From contig NZ_JAHSTT010000019.1 in NCBI RefSeq assembly GCF_019145205.1, positions 1 through 64,000 of the forward strand: DNA of 64,000 nt, read 5' to 3'. Position numbers and translations under genes: made by a program. This DNA comes from Pseudomonas khavaziana. GTDB taxonomy: Bacteria; Pseudomonadota; Gammaproteobacteria; Pseudomonadales; Pseudomonadaceae. The notes under the pieces are model-generated. The model did not search any database, was not told where the DNA came from, and was given only the letters and a program-made list of their open reading frames with translations. Shown here piece after piece: positions 25,810 to 34,210 of the stretch (the first letter of the stretch is position 1; each line of letters starts with the position of its first letter).

Positions 25810-26596
25810 TGCCGGCCCGGCCACCCTCTACCATCGGGTAGTGGTGTACCTGTTGTTCCTGATCCTGGTGCTGCCGCTGATCGGCACCTTTGTGTATTCC
25901 ATTGCCAGCAGTTGGTCGGCCACCATCCTGCCTGCCGGTTTCACGGTGAAATGGTATGTACAGCTGTGGAGCGACCCGCGCTTCCTGATGGCATTCGCGC
26001 AATCGTTGCTGGTGTGCGTGGGCGCGCTGATACTTTCGGTGGTGCTGATCCTGCCGTTGCTGTTCGTGGTGCATTACCACTTCCCCAGGCTCGACGCGCT
26101 GATGAACATCCTGATCCTGCTGCCCTTTGCGGTGCCGCCGGTGGTGTCGTCGGTGGGCCTGCTACAACTATATGGCTCCGGGCCATTAGCGATGGTGGGC
26201 ACGCCATGGATCCTGATCGGCTGCTACTTCACCGTGGCGCTGCCGTTCATGTACCGCGCGATCACCAATAACCTGCAAGCCATCAACCTGCGCGATCTGA
26301 TGGACGCCTCGCAACTGCCCGGTGCCAGCACCTGGCAGGCCGCGATACTGGTGGTGCTGCCCAACCTGCGCAAGGGCTTGATGGTAGCGCTGCTGCTGTC
26401 GTTCTCGTTCCTGTTCGGCGAATTCGTGTTCGCCAACATCCTTGTCGGCACCCGCTACGAGACCTTGCAGGTGTACCTCAACAACATGCGCAACAGCAGC
26501 GGCCACTTCACCAGCGCCGTGGTGATTTCCTATTTCTTCTTCGTGCTGGTGCTGACCTGGGCCGCCAATATCTTGAACAAGGACAAAAGCCAATGA
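25796..26596 (+). CDS. ABC transporter permease 2
   Basis: A 266-residue inner-membrane permease with 6 helices and an EAA loop (MDASQLPGASTWQAAILVVLP). Together with permease 1 it resembles the PhnU/PhnV or PotB/PotC pair. It overlaps both neighbours (14 bp upstream, 4 bp downstream ATGA), showing translational coupling within the operon. Confidence 0.85.
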   Translation: MSRADAGPATLYHRVVVYLLFLILVLPLIGTFVYSIASSWSATILPAGFTVKWYVQLWSDPRFLMAFAQSLLVCVGALILSVVLILPLLFVVHYHFPRLDALMNILILLPFAVPPVVSSVGLLQLYGSGPLAMVGTPWILIGCYFTVALPFMYRAITNNLQAINLRDLMDASQLPGASTWQAAILVVLPNLRKGLMVALLLSFSFLFGEFVFANILVGTRYETLQVYLNNMRNSSGHFTSAVVISYFFFVLVLTWAANILNKDKSQ

Positions 26597-27582
26597 GCTT
26601 CGTCAGCGTCCAACATCTGCAAAAAGGCTACTCCGGTACCACGGTGTTCAGTGATATCAACTGCGAAATCGCCAAGGGCGAGTTCGTCACCCTGCTCGGC
26701 CCGTCCGGTTGCGGCAAGTCCACCCTGCTGCGCTGCATTGCCGGGTTGACCTCGGTGGACGGCGGGAAAATCCTGCTGGATGGGCAGGACATCGTGCCCT
26801 TGAGCCCGCAGAAACGTCAGATCGGCATGGTGTTCCAGAGCTACGCGCTGTTCCCCAACATGACCGTGGAGCAGAACGTCGCGTTCGGCCTGCGCATGCA
26901 AAAGGTCAACGCTGACGACAGCCACAAGCGCGTGCAGGAAGTGCTGCAATTGGTTGAGCTAAAGGAGCTGGCCGGCCGCTATCCGCACCAGATGTCCGGT
27001 GGTCAGTGCCAACGCGTCGCCCTCGCCCGCTCCCTGGTGACCCGCCCGCGCCTGCTGTTGCTCGATGAACCGCTGTCGGCATTGGATGCACGGATTCGCA
27101 AGCACTTGCGCGAACAGATCCGCCAGATCCAGCGCGAGCTGGGGCTGACCACGATTTTCGTGACCCATGACCAGGAAGAAGCCCTGACCATGTCTGACCG
27201 CATCTTCCTGATGAACCAGGGCAAGATCGTGCAAAGCGGCGATGCCGAGACGCTCTACACAGCGCCGGTGGATGTATTCGCCGCCGGTTTTATCGGCAAC
27301 TACAACCTGCTGGACGCCGACAAGGCCACCCAACTGCTGCAACGCCCGATCAACAGCCGTATTGCCATTCGCCCGGAAGCCATCGAGCTGAGCCGCAACG
27401 GCGAACTGGATGCGCTGGTGCGTAGCCACAGCCTGTTGGGCAACGTGATCCGCTACCGCATCGAAGCCCGCGGTGTAGAGCTGGTGGTGGACGTGCTCAA
27501 CCGCTCGGCCGACGATCTGCACCCGGACGGCCAGCGCCTGGCACTTTCCATCGACCCCAGCGCCCTGTGTGAAGTAGCCTGA
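26593..27582 (+). CDS. ABC transporter ATPase with TOBE domain
   Basis: A 329-residue import ATPase: Walker A GPSGCGKST, signature MSGGQCQRVALARSL, Walker B LLLLDEPLSALD, switch His in FVTHDQEEAL. A C-terminal TOBE-like domain (IAIRPEAIELSRNGE) follows, as in PotA/PhnT-type ATPases. It powers the permease pair encoded just upstream and is the last of the overlapping transporter genes. Confidence 0.9.
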   Translation: MSFVSVQHLQKGYSGTTVFSDINCEIAKGEFVTLLGPSGCGKSTLLRCIAGLTSVDGGKILLDGQDIVPLSPQKRQIGMVFQSYALFPNMTVEQNVAFGLRMQKVNADDSHKRVQEVLQLVELKELAGRYPHQMSGGQCQRVALARSLVTRPRLLLLDEPLSALDARIRKHLREQIRQIQRELGLTTIFVTHDQEEALTMSDRIFLMNQGKIVQSGDAETLYTAPVDVFAAGFIGNYNLLDADKATQLLQRPINSRIAIRPEAIELSRNGELDALVRSHSLLGNVIRYRIEARGVELVVDVLNRSADDLHPDGQRLALSIDPSALCEVA

Positions 27583-27615
27583 CAGGCAGCGACCTATTGA
27601 GAGAGAGCATGACGG

Positions 27616-28269
27616 ATGGCATTGGTAATTTTTGATCTGGATGACACCCTGATCCACGGCGACTGCGCCACCCTGTGGAGCGAACAGATGGGCCGCCTGG
27701 GCTGGGTAGATCCCGAGTCGTTCATGCGCAGGAACAACGAATTGATGGACGCCTACAGCCGGGGCGAGTTGCGCATGGAAGACTTCATGGACTTCAGCCT
27801 GGAGCCGATGATCGGCCGCACGCCGGAAGAGATCGAGCATCTGGTGGAGCCTTGGGTCGAAGACGTGATCGAGCCGCTGATCTATAGCGACGCCACCAAG
27901 ACCATCGCCCGCCACCGTGCCAATGGTGACCGGATCCTGGTGATTTCCGCATCGGGCACTCATCTGGTCACGCCGATTGCGGCGCGCATCGGTATTGAAG
28001 AAGTGTTGGGGATTAACCTGGACGTCGGCCACGGCGTGTACAGCGGCAAGACTGCAGGCGTGCTGACCTATCGTGAAGGCAAGATCACGCGCCTGTTGGA
28101 ATGGCTGGAGCACGAAGGGGAAACGCTGGAGGGCGCGTATTTCTATTCGGATTCGCGCAATGATTTACCACTACTGCTCAAGGTGGATCACCCGCAGGTG
28201 GTGAACCCGGACCCCGTATTGCGCGCCCACGCCGAACAGGCCCGCTGGCCGATCCACCATTGGGCCTGA
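27616..28269 (+). CDS. HAD-IB phosphatase (SerB-like)
   Basis: A 217-residue cytoplasmic HAD hydrolase. Motif I is FDLDDTL (nucleophile Asp7, acid/base Asp9), motif II is LVISASGTH, and motif III is YSDSRNDLPLL with the Mg ligand Asp. A helical cap lies between motifs I and II, as in phosphoserine-phosphatase-like HAD-IB enzymes. The gene starts 33 bp after the ATPase and a REPIN closes the operon. A natural reading is that it removes phosphate from the monoester made by the upstream hydrolase; this is inference. Confidence 0.8.
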   Translation: MALVIFDLDDTLIHGDCATLWSEQMGRLGWVDPESFMRRNNELMDAYSRGELRMEDFMDFSLEPMIGRTPEEIEHLVEPWVEDVIEPLIYSDATKTIARHRANGDRILVISASGTHLVTPIAARIGIEEVLGINLDVGHGVYSGKTAGVLTYREGKITRLLEWLEHEGETLEGAYFYSDSRNDLPLLLKVDHPQVVNPDPVLRAHAEQARWPIHHWA

Positions 28270-28282
28270 ACCAACCGAGATC

Positions 28283-28374
28283 CCCATGTGGGGGCTTGCT
28301 CCCGATGGTGGTGTATCAGTGAAGAATATTTCATCTGATACACCACCATCGGGAGCAAGCCCCCTCCCACATGG
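28283..28374. repeat. REPIN
   Basis: Arms CCATGTGGGGGCTTGCTCCC and GGGAGCAAGCCCCCTCCCAC are inverted, with inner palindrome CGATGGTGGTGTATCAG...CTGATACACCACCATCG. It sits 14 bp after the HAD gene stop codon. Confidence 0.9.
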
Positions 28375-28389
28375 GTCCCGTTACAACTG

Positions 28390-28555
28390 TGGAATATTCA
28401 GCGCGTTTAGAGCTTGCTACCACGAACTCGCCCTACATTGCATGTAGGACCGAGCTCTTACACCACTCGAGATCCCCCTCGACGCCTTGCAATGCTCTCA
28501 CTGTGCCTCCATAGTGAGTCTGGACTGAGCCCGTAGCAGTAGTGCCGGGCTTTTT
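28390..28555 (+). ncRNA. Possible small RNA or untranslated leader upstream of prc
   Basis: A non-coding stretch with a small hairpin (CTACATTGCATGTAG) and an intrinsic terminator at its end (next entry), followed 85 bp later by prc. A terminator with no gene in front of it suggests a short transcript. I could not identify a convincing promoter or a known RNA family. Confidence 0.25.
28528..28555 (+). terminator. Intrinsic terminator-like hairpin
   Basis: AGCCCG and CGGGCT pair across a 12-base loop and are followed by TTTTT. There is no coding gene immediately upstream. Confidence 0.5.
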
Positions 28556-28639
28556 GCATTATGCGACCGGACCATATGGAACCGGCTCCCTCAAAGACGG
28601 CCTAATATGCGTTATCAATTGCCCCCGCGTCGAATCAGC

Positions 28640-30721
28640 ATGAAGCATCTGTTCCCCAGCACCGCCTTAGCTTTTTTCATTGGTCTCGGCTTCGCGTCGA
28701 TGTCGACCAATACGTTCGCAGCCAACAGCTGGGACAATCTTCAGCCTGATCGCGATGAGGTGATTGCCAGCCTCAACGTCGTCGAGTTGCTCAAGCGCCA
28801 TCACTACAGCAAGCCGCCGCTGGACGACGCTCGCTCGGTGATCATCTACGACAGCTACCTCAAGCTGCTGGATCCGTCGCGCAGCTACTTCCTGGCCAGC
28901 GATATCGCTGAGTTCGACAAATGGAAGACGCAATTCGACGACTTCCTCAAGAGCGGCGACCTGCAGCCTGGTTTCACCATCTACAAGCGTTACCTGGACC
29001 GCGTCAAGGCGCGTCTGGACTTCGCCTTGGGTGAGCTGGACAAAGGCATCGATAAGCTCGACTTCACCCAGAAGGAAACCCTTCTGGTGGATCGCAAGGA
29101 CGCTCCGTGGCTGACCAGCACCGCAGCCCTCGACGACCTGTGGCGCAAACGCGTCAAGGACGAAGTGCTGCGCCTGAAGATCGCCGGCAAAGAGCCCAAG
29201 GCCATCCAGGAGCTGTTGACCAAGCGCTACAAGAATCAGTTGGCGCGCCTGGACCAGACCCGTGCCGAAGATATCTTCCAGGCCTACATCAACACCTTTG
29301 CGATGTCCTACGACCCGCACACCAATTATCTGTCGCCAGATAACGCGGAAAATTTCGATATCAACATGAGTCTGTCCCTGGAAGGCATCGGTGCCGTCCT
29401 GCAAAGCGACAACGACCAAGTCAAGATCGTACGCCTGGTGCCGGCAGGTCCGGCGGACAAGACCAAACAGGTCGCCCCGGCGGACAAGATCATCGGCGTG
29501 GCCCAGGCTGACAAAGAGATGGTCGACGTGGTCGGCTGGCGCCTGGACGAAGTGGTCAAGCTGATCCGTGGGCCGAAAGGCAGCGTGGTGCGCCTGGAAG
29601 TGATTCCGCACACCAATGCACCGAACGACCAGACCAGCAAGATCGTGTCCATCACCCGTGAAGCGGTGAAGCTCGAAGACCAGGCCGTGCAGAAGAAAGT
29701 CCTCAACCTCAAGCAGGATGGCAAGGACTACAAGCTGGGCGTGATTGAAATCCCGGCCTTCTACCTGGACTTCAAGGCCTTCCGTGCGGGCGACACGGAC
29801 TACAAGTCCACCACCCGCGACGTGAAGAAAATCCTCACGGAACTGCAGAAAGAAAAAGTTGATGGCGTGGTCATCGACCTGCGCAACAACGGCGGCGGCT
29901 CCCTGCAGGAAGCCACCGAGCTGACCAGCCTGTTTATCGACAAGGGCCCGACCGTACTGGTGCGCAACGCTGACGGCCGCGTCGACGTACTGGAGGATGA
30001 GAACCCGGGAGCCTTCTACAAAGGGCCGATGGCGTTGCTGGTCAACCGCCTCTCGGCCTCGGCTTCGGAGATTTTCGCCGGCGCCATGCAGGACTATCAC
30101 CGTGCGTTGATCATCGGCGGCCAGACCTTCGGCAAAGGCACCGTGCAGACCATCCAGCCGCTGAACCATGGCGAACTTAAACTGACGCTGGCCAAGTTCT
30201 ACCGGGTCTCCGGGCAGAGCACCCAGCACCAGGGCGTGCTGCCGGACATTGATTTCCCGTCGATCATCGACACCAAGGAAATCGGCGAAAGCGCCCTGCC
30301 TGAAGCCATGCCATGGGACACCATCCGCCCTGCAATCAAGCCGGCGTCGGATCCGTTCAAGCCGTTCCTGGCGCAGTTGAAGGCTGACCACGACACCCGC
30401 TCCGCCAAGGATGCCGAGTTCGTGTTCATTCGTGACAAGTTGGCCCTGGCCAAGAAGCTGATGGAAGAGAAAACCGTCAGTCTCAACGAAGCGGATCGGC
30501 GTGCACAGCACTCCAGCATCGAGAACCAGCAACTGGTACTGGAAAACACCCGCCGCAAGGCCAAGGGCGAAGATCCGCTCAAAGAGCTGAAGAAAGAAGA
30601 CGAAGACGCACTGCCGACCGAAGCGGATAAAACCAAGCCGGAAGACGATGCCTACCTGGCCGAGACTGGCCGGATCCTGCTCGATTACCTGAAAATCACC
30701 AAGCAGGTGGCCAAGCAGTAA
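28640..30721 (+). CDS. prc: Carboxy-terminal processing (tail-specific) protease Prc
   Basis: A 693-residue periplasmic S41 protease. Signal peptide MKHLFPSTALAFFIGLGFAS is followed by an N-terminal helical domain, a PDZ domain (around residues 240-330, LEGIGAVLQ to RLEVIPH) and the catalytic domain with Ser in RLSASASEIFAG and Lys in FGKGTVQT. Prc degrades or trims envelope proteins such as peptidoglycan hydrolases and anti-sigma factors. ATG 28640 gives the conserved N-terminus; ATG 28607 adds 11 residues without a Shine-Dalgarno. A strong terminator follows. Confidence 0.9.
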   Translation: MKHLFPSTALAFFIGLGFASMSTNTFAANSWDNLQPDRDEVIASLNVVELLKRHHYSKPPLDDARSVIIYDSYLKLLDPSRSYFLASDIAEFDKWKTQFDDFLKSGDLQPGFTIYKRYLDRVKARLDFALGELDKGIDKLDFTQKETLLVDRKDAPWLTSTAALDDLWRKRVKDEVLRLKIAGKEPKAIQELLTKRYKNQLARLDQTRAEDIFQAYINTFAMSYDPHTNYLSPDNAENFDINMSLSLEGIGAVLQSDNDQVKIVRLVPAGPADKTKQVAPADKIIGVAQADKEMVDVVGWRLDEVVKLIRGPKGSVVRLEVIPHTNAPNDQTSKIVSITREAVKLEDQAVQKKVLNLKQDGKDYKLGVIEIPAFYLDFKAFRAGDTDYKSTTRDVKKILTELQKEKVDGVVIDLRNNGGGSLQEATELTSLFIDKGPTVLVRNADGRVDVLEDENPGAFYKGPMALLVNRLSASASEIFAGAMQDYHRALIIGGQTFGKGTVQTIQPLNHGELKLTLAKFYRVSGQSTQHQGVLPDIDFPSIIDTKEIGESALPEAMPWDTIRPAIKPASDPFKPFLAQLKADHDTRSAKDAEFVFIRDKLALAKKLMEEKTVSLNEADRRAQHSSIENQQLVLENTRRKAKGEDPLKELKKEDEDALPTEADKTKPEDDAYLAETGRILLDYLKITKQVAKQ

Positions 30722-30789
30722 ATGATGGCGATTTAATGTGAGCACTCCATGGAGTGTCATCATATAGACATCATTCTGTCGTGAAATGA

Positions 30790-30826
30790 AAGGACCGCAG
30801 GCTTTAGGCCTGCGGTCCTTTTTTTT
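30790..30826 (+). terminator. Strong intrinsic terminator after prc
   Basis: AAGGACCGCAGGC and GCCTGCGGTCCTTTTTTTT form a 13-bp stem with a 5-base loop and a long T-tract, 14 bp before the next gene start. Confidence 0.95.
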
Positions 30827-30839
30827 GATCGAGATCGCC

Positions 30840-32609
30840 ATGACCATGACCGAACAGCTGAATGCACTGGGCTTAATCCTGGCTCAAGGCAGTTTGCACA
30901 GTCTGTTCCAACCAATCATTTGCCTGTCACAGCGGCGCATTCTCGGTTACGAGGCTCTTAGTCGCGGCCCCTCCAACAGCCCCCTGCACTCCCCCGTGGC
31001 CCTGTTTTCCGTGGCCCGCCATGCCGGGCGCCTGAGTGACCTGGAAATGGCGTGCAGAGAGAGTGCGTGCCGGCGTTTCAGCGATCAGAAACTGCCGGGC
31101 AAGCTGTTTCTCAATATCTCACCGGAATCCTTGATGGAGACTGCACATCAGCCGGGGCGTACCCTGCAACTGCTGCGCGACTTCGGTATTGCGCCCAGCC
31201 AGGTGGTGATCGAACTCACCGAGCAGACGCCTACCGACGATTTCGCCCTGCTGCAAACCGCCCTGCATCATTATCGCGACATGGGCTTTGCCATTGCCCT
31301 CGATGACCTCGGCGCCGGTTATTCCAGCCTGCGGTTGTGGTCGGAACTGCGCCCGGAATACGTGAAAATTGACCGACACTTTATCGACGGCATTCATCAG
31401 GACGCGCTCAAGCGCGAATTTGTCGGCTCGATTCTGCAGATCGCCAAAGCGTCTCGCGCCCAAGTAATTGCCGAGGGGATCGAACGACCAGAAGAACTGG
31501 CAGTGTTGATCGAGATGGGCGTAGACCTGATCCAGGGTTATCTGCTCTGCCGCCCTCAGGAGTATCCGCCGCAGGAAGCACGTCTGATGCTGCCCAAACC
31601 GGATAACGCCGCCACTGCCCTCAATGATGAAGGCAGTGACCTCAGCGCCCTGCTCAATAAGCAGCCAGCGGTAGATCAAGAGACTGCAACGGCCCAAGTG
31701 CTGGAATCGTTCCGCCGCCAGGCCAACCTCAATTCGCTGGCGGTGCTGGATGGCTGCGGCCGCCCGGTAGGCATCGTGCATCGACATTCGTTGTCGGACG
31801 CATTGCTCAAGCCGTTCGCAACAGATTTATTCGCACGCAAACCCATCAGTCGCTTGATGAGCGACGACTTCCTGGCGGTGGAGTTGAGCCAGTCCTTGCA
31901 ACAGGTCAGTCGATTGCTGACCAGCCGCGCGCGACAGCGCATCGAAGAAGATTTCATCATCACCTTGAACGGCGATTACCTGGGCCTGGGCCGGGTCATC
32001 GATGTACTCAAGTTGATCACCGAACTGAAAATCCAGCAGGCACGCTACGCCAACCCATTGACCTTGCTCCCCGGCAACGTGCCGATCCAGCAGTGCCTGA
32101 CGCGGCTATTGCAGCAACAGCGCGAGTCAGTGATCTGCTATGTGGATATCGACAGTTTCAAGCCGTTCAATGACATCTACGGATACGGGCGTGGGGATGA
32201 AGTGCTGCTGTGCCTGGCGCAGTGCCTGAACGACCGGGTAGACCCCAGCCGCGACTTTGTCGGGCATATCGGTGGTGATGATTTTCTGCTGGTGCTGGGC
32301 CCGCAGGGCTGGCGCAAGCGGCTTAACCAGTTGCTGGATGATTTCCACACCCAATGTCGGCGCTTTTACCGTGCCGAGCATGTTGATGCTGGCTGCTTTG
32401 TCGCACTCAACCGCCAAGGCGTACGCCAGGAGTTCGCCCTGCTGTCGCTGTCCATTGGTGTGGTGCATTTGTACCCACAGGCCTGTGGGCAACTCGATGC
32501 CAGCCAGCTGGCGGAATTGGCCTCCCAAGCCAAGCACCACGCCAAGGATGTGGCCGGCTATAGCATCCATGTGATCGACAGCATGGACAGGGTCCCCCAG
32601 GCGCTTTAG
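30840..32609 (+). CDS. EAL-CBS-GGDEF cyclic-di-GMP protein
   Basis: A 589-residue cytoplasmic protein. The N-terminal EAL phosphodiesterase domain (residues about 10-245) keeps the catalytic set: YEALSR, LFLNIS, ELTEQ, ALDDLGAGYSS, YVKID, IAEGIE and IQGYLL. A CBS pair (about 275-390) may bind a nucleotide, and the C-terminal GGDEF domain reads GGDDF, replacing the usual catalytic Glu with Asp and lacking a clear RxxD inhibitory site. It probably works as a phosphodiesterase with a regulatory GGDEF. It follows prc as PA3258 follows PA3257 in P. aeruginosa. Confidence 0.9.
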   Translation: MTMTEQLNALGLILAQGSLHSLFQPIICLSQRRILGYEALSRGPSNSPLHSPVALFSVARHAGRLSDLEMACRESACRRFSDQKLPGKLFLNISPESLMETAHQPGRTLQLLRDFGIAPSQVVIELTEQTPTDDFALLQTALHHYRDMGFAIALDDLGAGYSSLRLWSELRPEYVKIDRHFIDGIHQDALKREFVGSILQIAKASRAQVIAEGIERPEELAVLIEMGVDLIQGYLLCRPQEYPPQEARLMLPKPDNAATALNDEGSDLSALLNKQPAVDQETATAQVLESFRRQANLNSLAVLDGCGRPVGIVHRHSLSDALLKPFATDLFARKPISRLMSDDFLAVELSQSLQQVSRLLTSRARQRIEEDFIITLNGDYLGLGRVIDVLKLITELKIQQARYANPLTLLPGNVPIQQCLTRLLQQQRESVICYVDIDSFKPFNDIYGYGRGDEVLLCLAQCLNDRVDPSRDFVGHIGGDDFLLVLGPQGWRKRLNQLLDDFHTQCRRFYRAEHVDAGCFVALNRQGVRQEFALLSLSIGVVHLYPQACGQLDASQLAELASQAKHHAKDVAGYSIHVIDSMDRVPQAL

Positions 32610-32977
32610 GCCTCGGCGGATTCCGGGTACTCGTACTCGAATACCCTTACCACTTCCGAAGCATGCCAGGACGCAGCGGCCACGCCATCGGACGGCCCGC
32701 TGAAACGCCCCAAGCGCTCCACACACTCAAAGAAACCGGTGCGCGGCAGGCGGCTGGCGCCCTGGCTGATCACCAGTGAACTGCGCAGCGGCTGCTCGGC
32801 CTTGGCATCCAGCGCCGCCAGGTGTTCCAGGGCGGCGGCCAGGGTCTGCATGGCCGGGGTCGGGAACTGCAGGCGCTCCAGCAGCGCCCGGTACGTCAGC
32901 AAATGGCGCTGGCGACGTGCCTGGTCCAGTTCATTGAGTAACCCATCCCAGTGCTGACGGCTGATACGTAGGCTCAA
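32606..32977 (-). CDS. Conserved hypothetical protein paired with an Xre regulator
   Basis: A 123-residue cytoplasmic protein, mostly helical, with no signal peptide, membrane segment or motif I recognise. It starts inside the stop region of the Xre-like gene (ATGA overlap) and ends overlapping the c-di-GMP gene by 4 bp on the opposite strand. Translational coupling suggests the two act together. It may be the PA3259-type gene of the prc locus in P. aeruginosa, judged by position. Function unknown. Confidence 0.7.
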   Translation of the reverse strand: MSLRISRQHWDGLLNELDQARRQRHLLTYRALLERLQFPTPAMQTLAAALEHLAALDAKAEQPLRSSLVISQGASRLPRTGFFECVERLGRFSGPSDGVAAASWHASEVVRVFEYEYPESAEA

Positions 32978-33312
32978 GACTCATCCCTCCAACCTGCAAC
33001 GCCCAATTCCCAAGCCAGGCTGCGGCGAATGGCGGCATCCGGCTGGCGTTCACCACTTTCAATCAATCCAAGATACGAGGGGCTGATCCCCACCGTGCGT
33101 GCCAAGGTCTCGATCGCCAGGCCCTTGGCTTCACGCAGGCCGCGCAGATCTGCTAGCGGGCGCAGGTCCTGATCGGTGGCGATGGGGGCGACAGGGGAAG
33201 GAGCGAGTGTAGGTTGCTGCTGACCGGCAGCTTTTAGCAGCGCCTGGTACTGGTCCCATGGCAACACCGCATACTCGGGTTCGCCATTGCGTGAAATGAT
33301 CTGGATATCCAT
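32974..33312 (-). CDS. Xre-family helix-turn-helix protein with Phd/YefM-like N-terminus
   Basis: A 112-residue protein. Its first 30 residues (IISRNGEPEYAVLPWDQYQA) resemble the antitoxin fold of Phd/YefM proteins, and the C-terminal half is an Xre HTH (LREAKGLAIETLARTVGISP then YLGLIESGERQPD). It would bind DNA as a dimer. A perfect palindrome at 33335-33349, just upstream of its start, is a likely operator. The layout recalls a toxin-antitoxin operon, but the partner has no known toxin motif. ATG 33312 is chosen over 33336 because the conserved domain begins there. Confidence 0.75.
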   Translation of the reverse strand: MDIQIISRNGEPEYAVLPWDQYQALLKAAGQQQPTLAPSPVAPIATDQDLRPLADLRGLREAKGLAIETLARTVGISPSYLGLIESGERQPDAAIRRSLAWELGVAGWRDES

Positions 33313-33334
33313 GACTGCCCCGTAGGATAAATAC

Positions 33335-33349
33335 ACTTACTAAGTAAGT
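33335..33349. promoter_or_regulatory. Palindromic operator candidate
   Basis: ACTTACTAAGTAAGT has perfect 7-bp arms around one base, located 23 bp upstream of the Xre-like start codon in a region rich in A and T. Confidence 0.5.
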
Positions 33350-33408
33350 TCTTTCCTTAGAAGTGTAATCCTAACAGCCACAAAGGTCGCAGGGGATACC
33401 CAGCATCA

Positions 33409-33864
33409 TTAGTTTTTTTGCGGGTTTTCCTGAGCCAGCAGCTCAGGCGTTGCAGGCAGGCGCTCAACCACCGCCAGCTTTTCCGGGCGTTGCCCGTCGC
33501 GCCAGGCGCGAAAGGCGCTCAGTTCGCCGCTCAGGGTCTTCATGACCCATGCCAGCACTGCGATGTCATCGAGCATGCCGAACATGGGAATAAAATCCGG
33601 GATCGCATCAATTGGGCTGAGAAAGTACATCAGCCCCGCCACCACCGAGATCAGCGCCTTGGGGCTGATCGCCCGGTATTCGCCGCGCCAGTAAGCCAGG
33701 CACAGGGCCTGGAGCAATTTGAGATCATCCTTGAGCTGGCCCAGCCGATTGCCCTGGCTTGAGCCTTTGGCCGCGACGGCAAACAGCAAGGTCGGTAAGC
33801 GCCCACGACCCAGCAGACGAGCCGCCATAGGCAGGAAACGGGTGAAATTGAAGGGTGGTTTCAT
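33409..33864 (-). CDS. YkvA/DUF1232 membrane protein
   Basis: A 151-residue protein with the YkvA core: a hydrophobic segment KALISVVAGLMYFLSPIDAI followed by PDFIPMFGMLDDIAVLAW. The LSPIDAIPDFIP motif defines the family. It probably inserts in or lies on the inner membrane. The function is unknown in any bacterium. Two perfect DnaA boxes lie 30 bp upstream of its start codon (see below). Its orientation and position next to the FKBP gene match P. aeruginosa PA3262-3263 neighbourhood, from memory. Confidence 0.85.
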   Translation of the reverse strand: MKPPFNFTRFLPMAARLLGRGRLPTLLFAVAAKGSSQGNRLGQLKDDLKLLQALCLAYWRGEYRAISPKALISVVAGLMYFLSPIDAIPDFIPMFGMLDDIAVLAWVMKTLSGELSAFRAWRDGQRPEKLAVVERLPATPELLAQENPQKN

Positions 33865-33893
33865 CGGTCACTCCAGTTCCAGGCGATATAAAA

Positions 33894-33920
33894 GGTTATC
33901 CACACAAATTGTGGATAACC
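33894..33920. promoter_or_regulatory. Two head-to-head perfect DnaA boxes
   Basis: GGTTATCCACA (33894-33904) and TGTGGATAACC (33910-33920) are perfect inverted 11-mers. Each contains TTATCCACA, the exact strong DnaA-box consensus, separated by 5 bp. They lie in the 5' region of ykvA. They could also form a terminator-like stem, but no T-tract follows. Confidence 0.7.
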
Positions 33921-34103
33921 TTGTGAACAGAGCCTGTTTTATCGGCTGAAAGCCACGCTCTACAAGGCTTGCAGTCAGATCGGGCGTTTTTTGCGCACAT
34001 AAAAAAAACCCAAGATTTCATTGACTTGGCATGCGTGTGCGGCTACCCGTGCTCGAGTCTTATATCAGACTGTTTCCGCTGCCGTGGGTTCTATCGGATT
34101 TCA

Positions 34104-34126
34104 CTGTAGGGGCAAGCTTGCCCACC
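34104..34126. repeat. Single degenerate REP arm
   Basis: CTGTAGGGGCAAGCTTGCCC resembles the TGTAGGAGCGAGC... class of REP found at 53021 and 54837. Only one arm is present. Confidence 0.4.
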
Positions 34127-34166
34127 ACACTAAGCTCTGCGGCAACAAAACTGAACCGGCAGAAAC

Positions 34167-34195
34167 AACAACGCCCCGTCGAGACGGGGCGTTGT
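34167..34195 (-). terminator. Intrinsic terminator of the FKBP gene
   Basis: AACAACGCCCCGTC and GACGGGGCGTTGT pair as a 13-bp stem just after the FKBP stop codon (minus strand), with T-rich flank on that strand (TTTCTGCC). Confidence 0.75.
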
Positions 34196-34210
34196 GTGTT
34201 CAGGCGCCGA

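Noticed and set aside
28667..30847. A 726-codon minus-strand frame across prc
   Set aside because: Antisense shadow of prc; no ribosome site or domain, and high-GC codon bias produces such frames.
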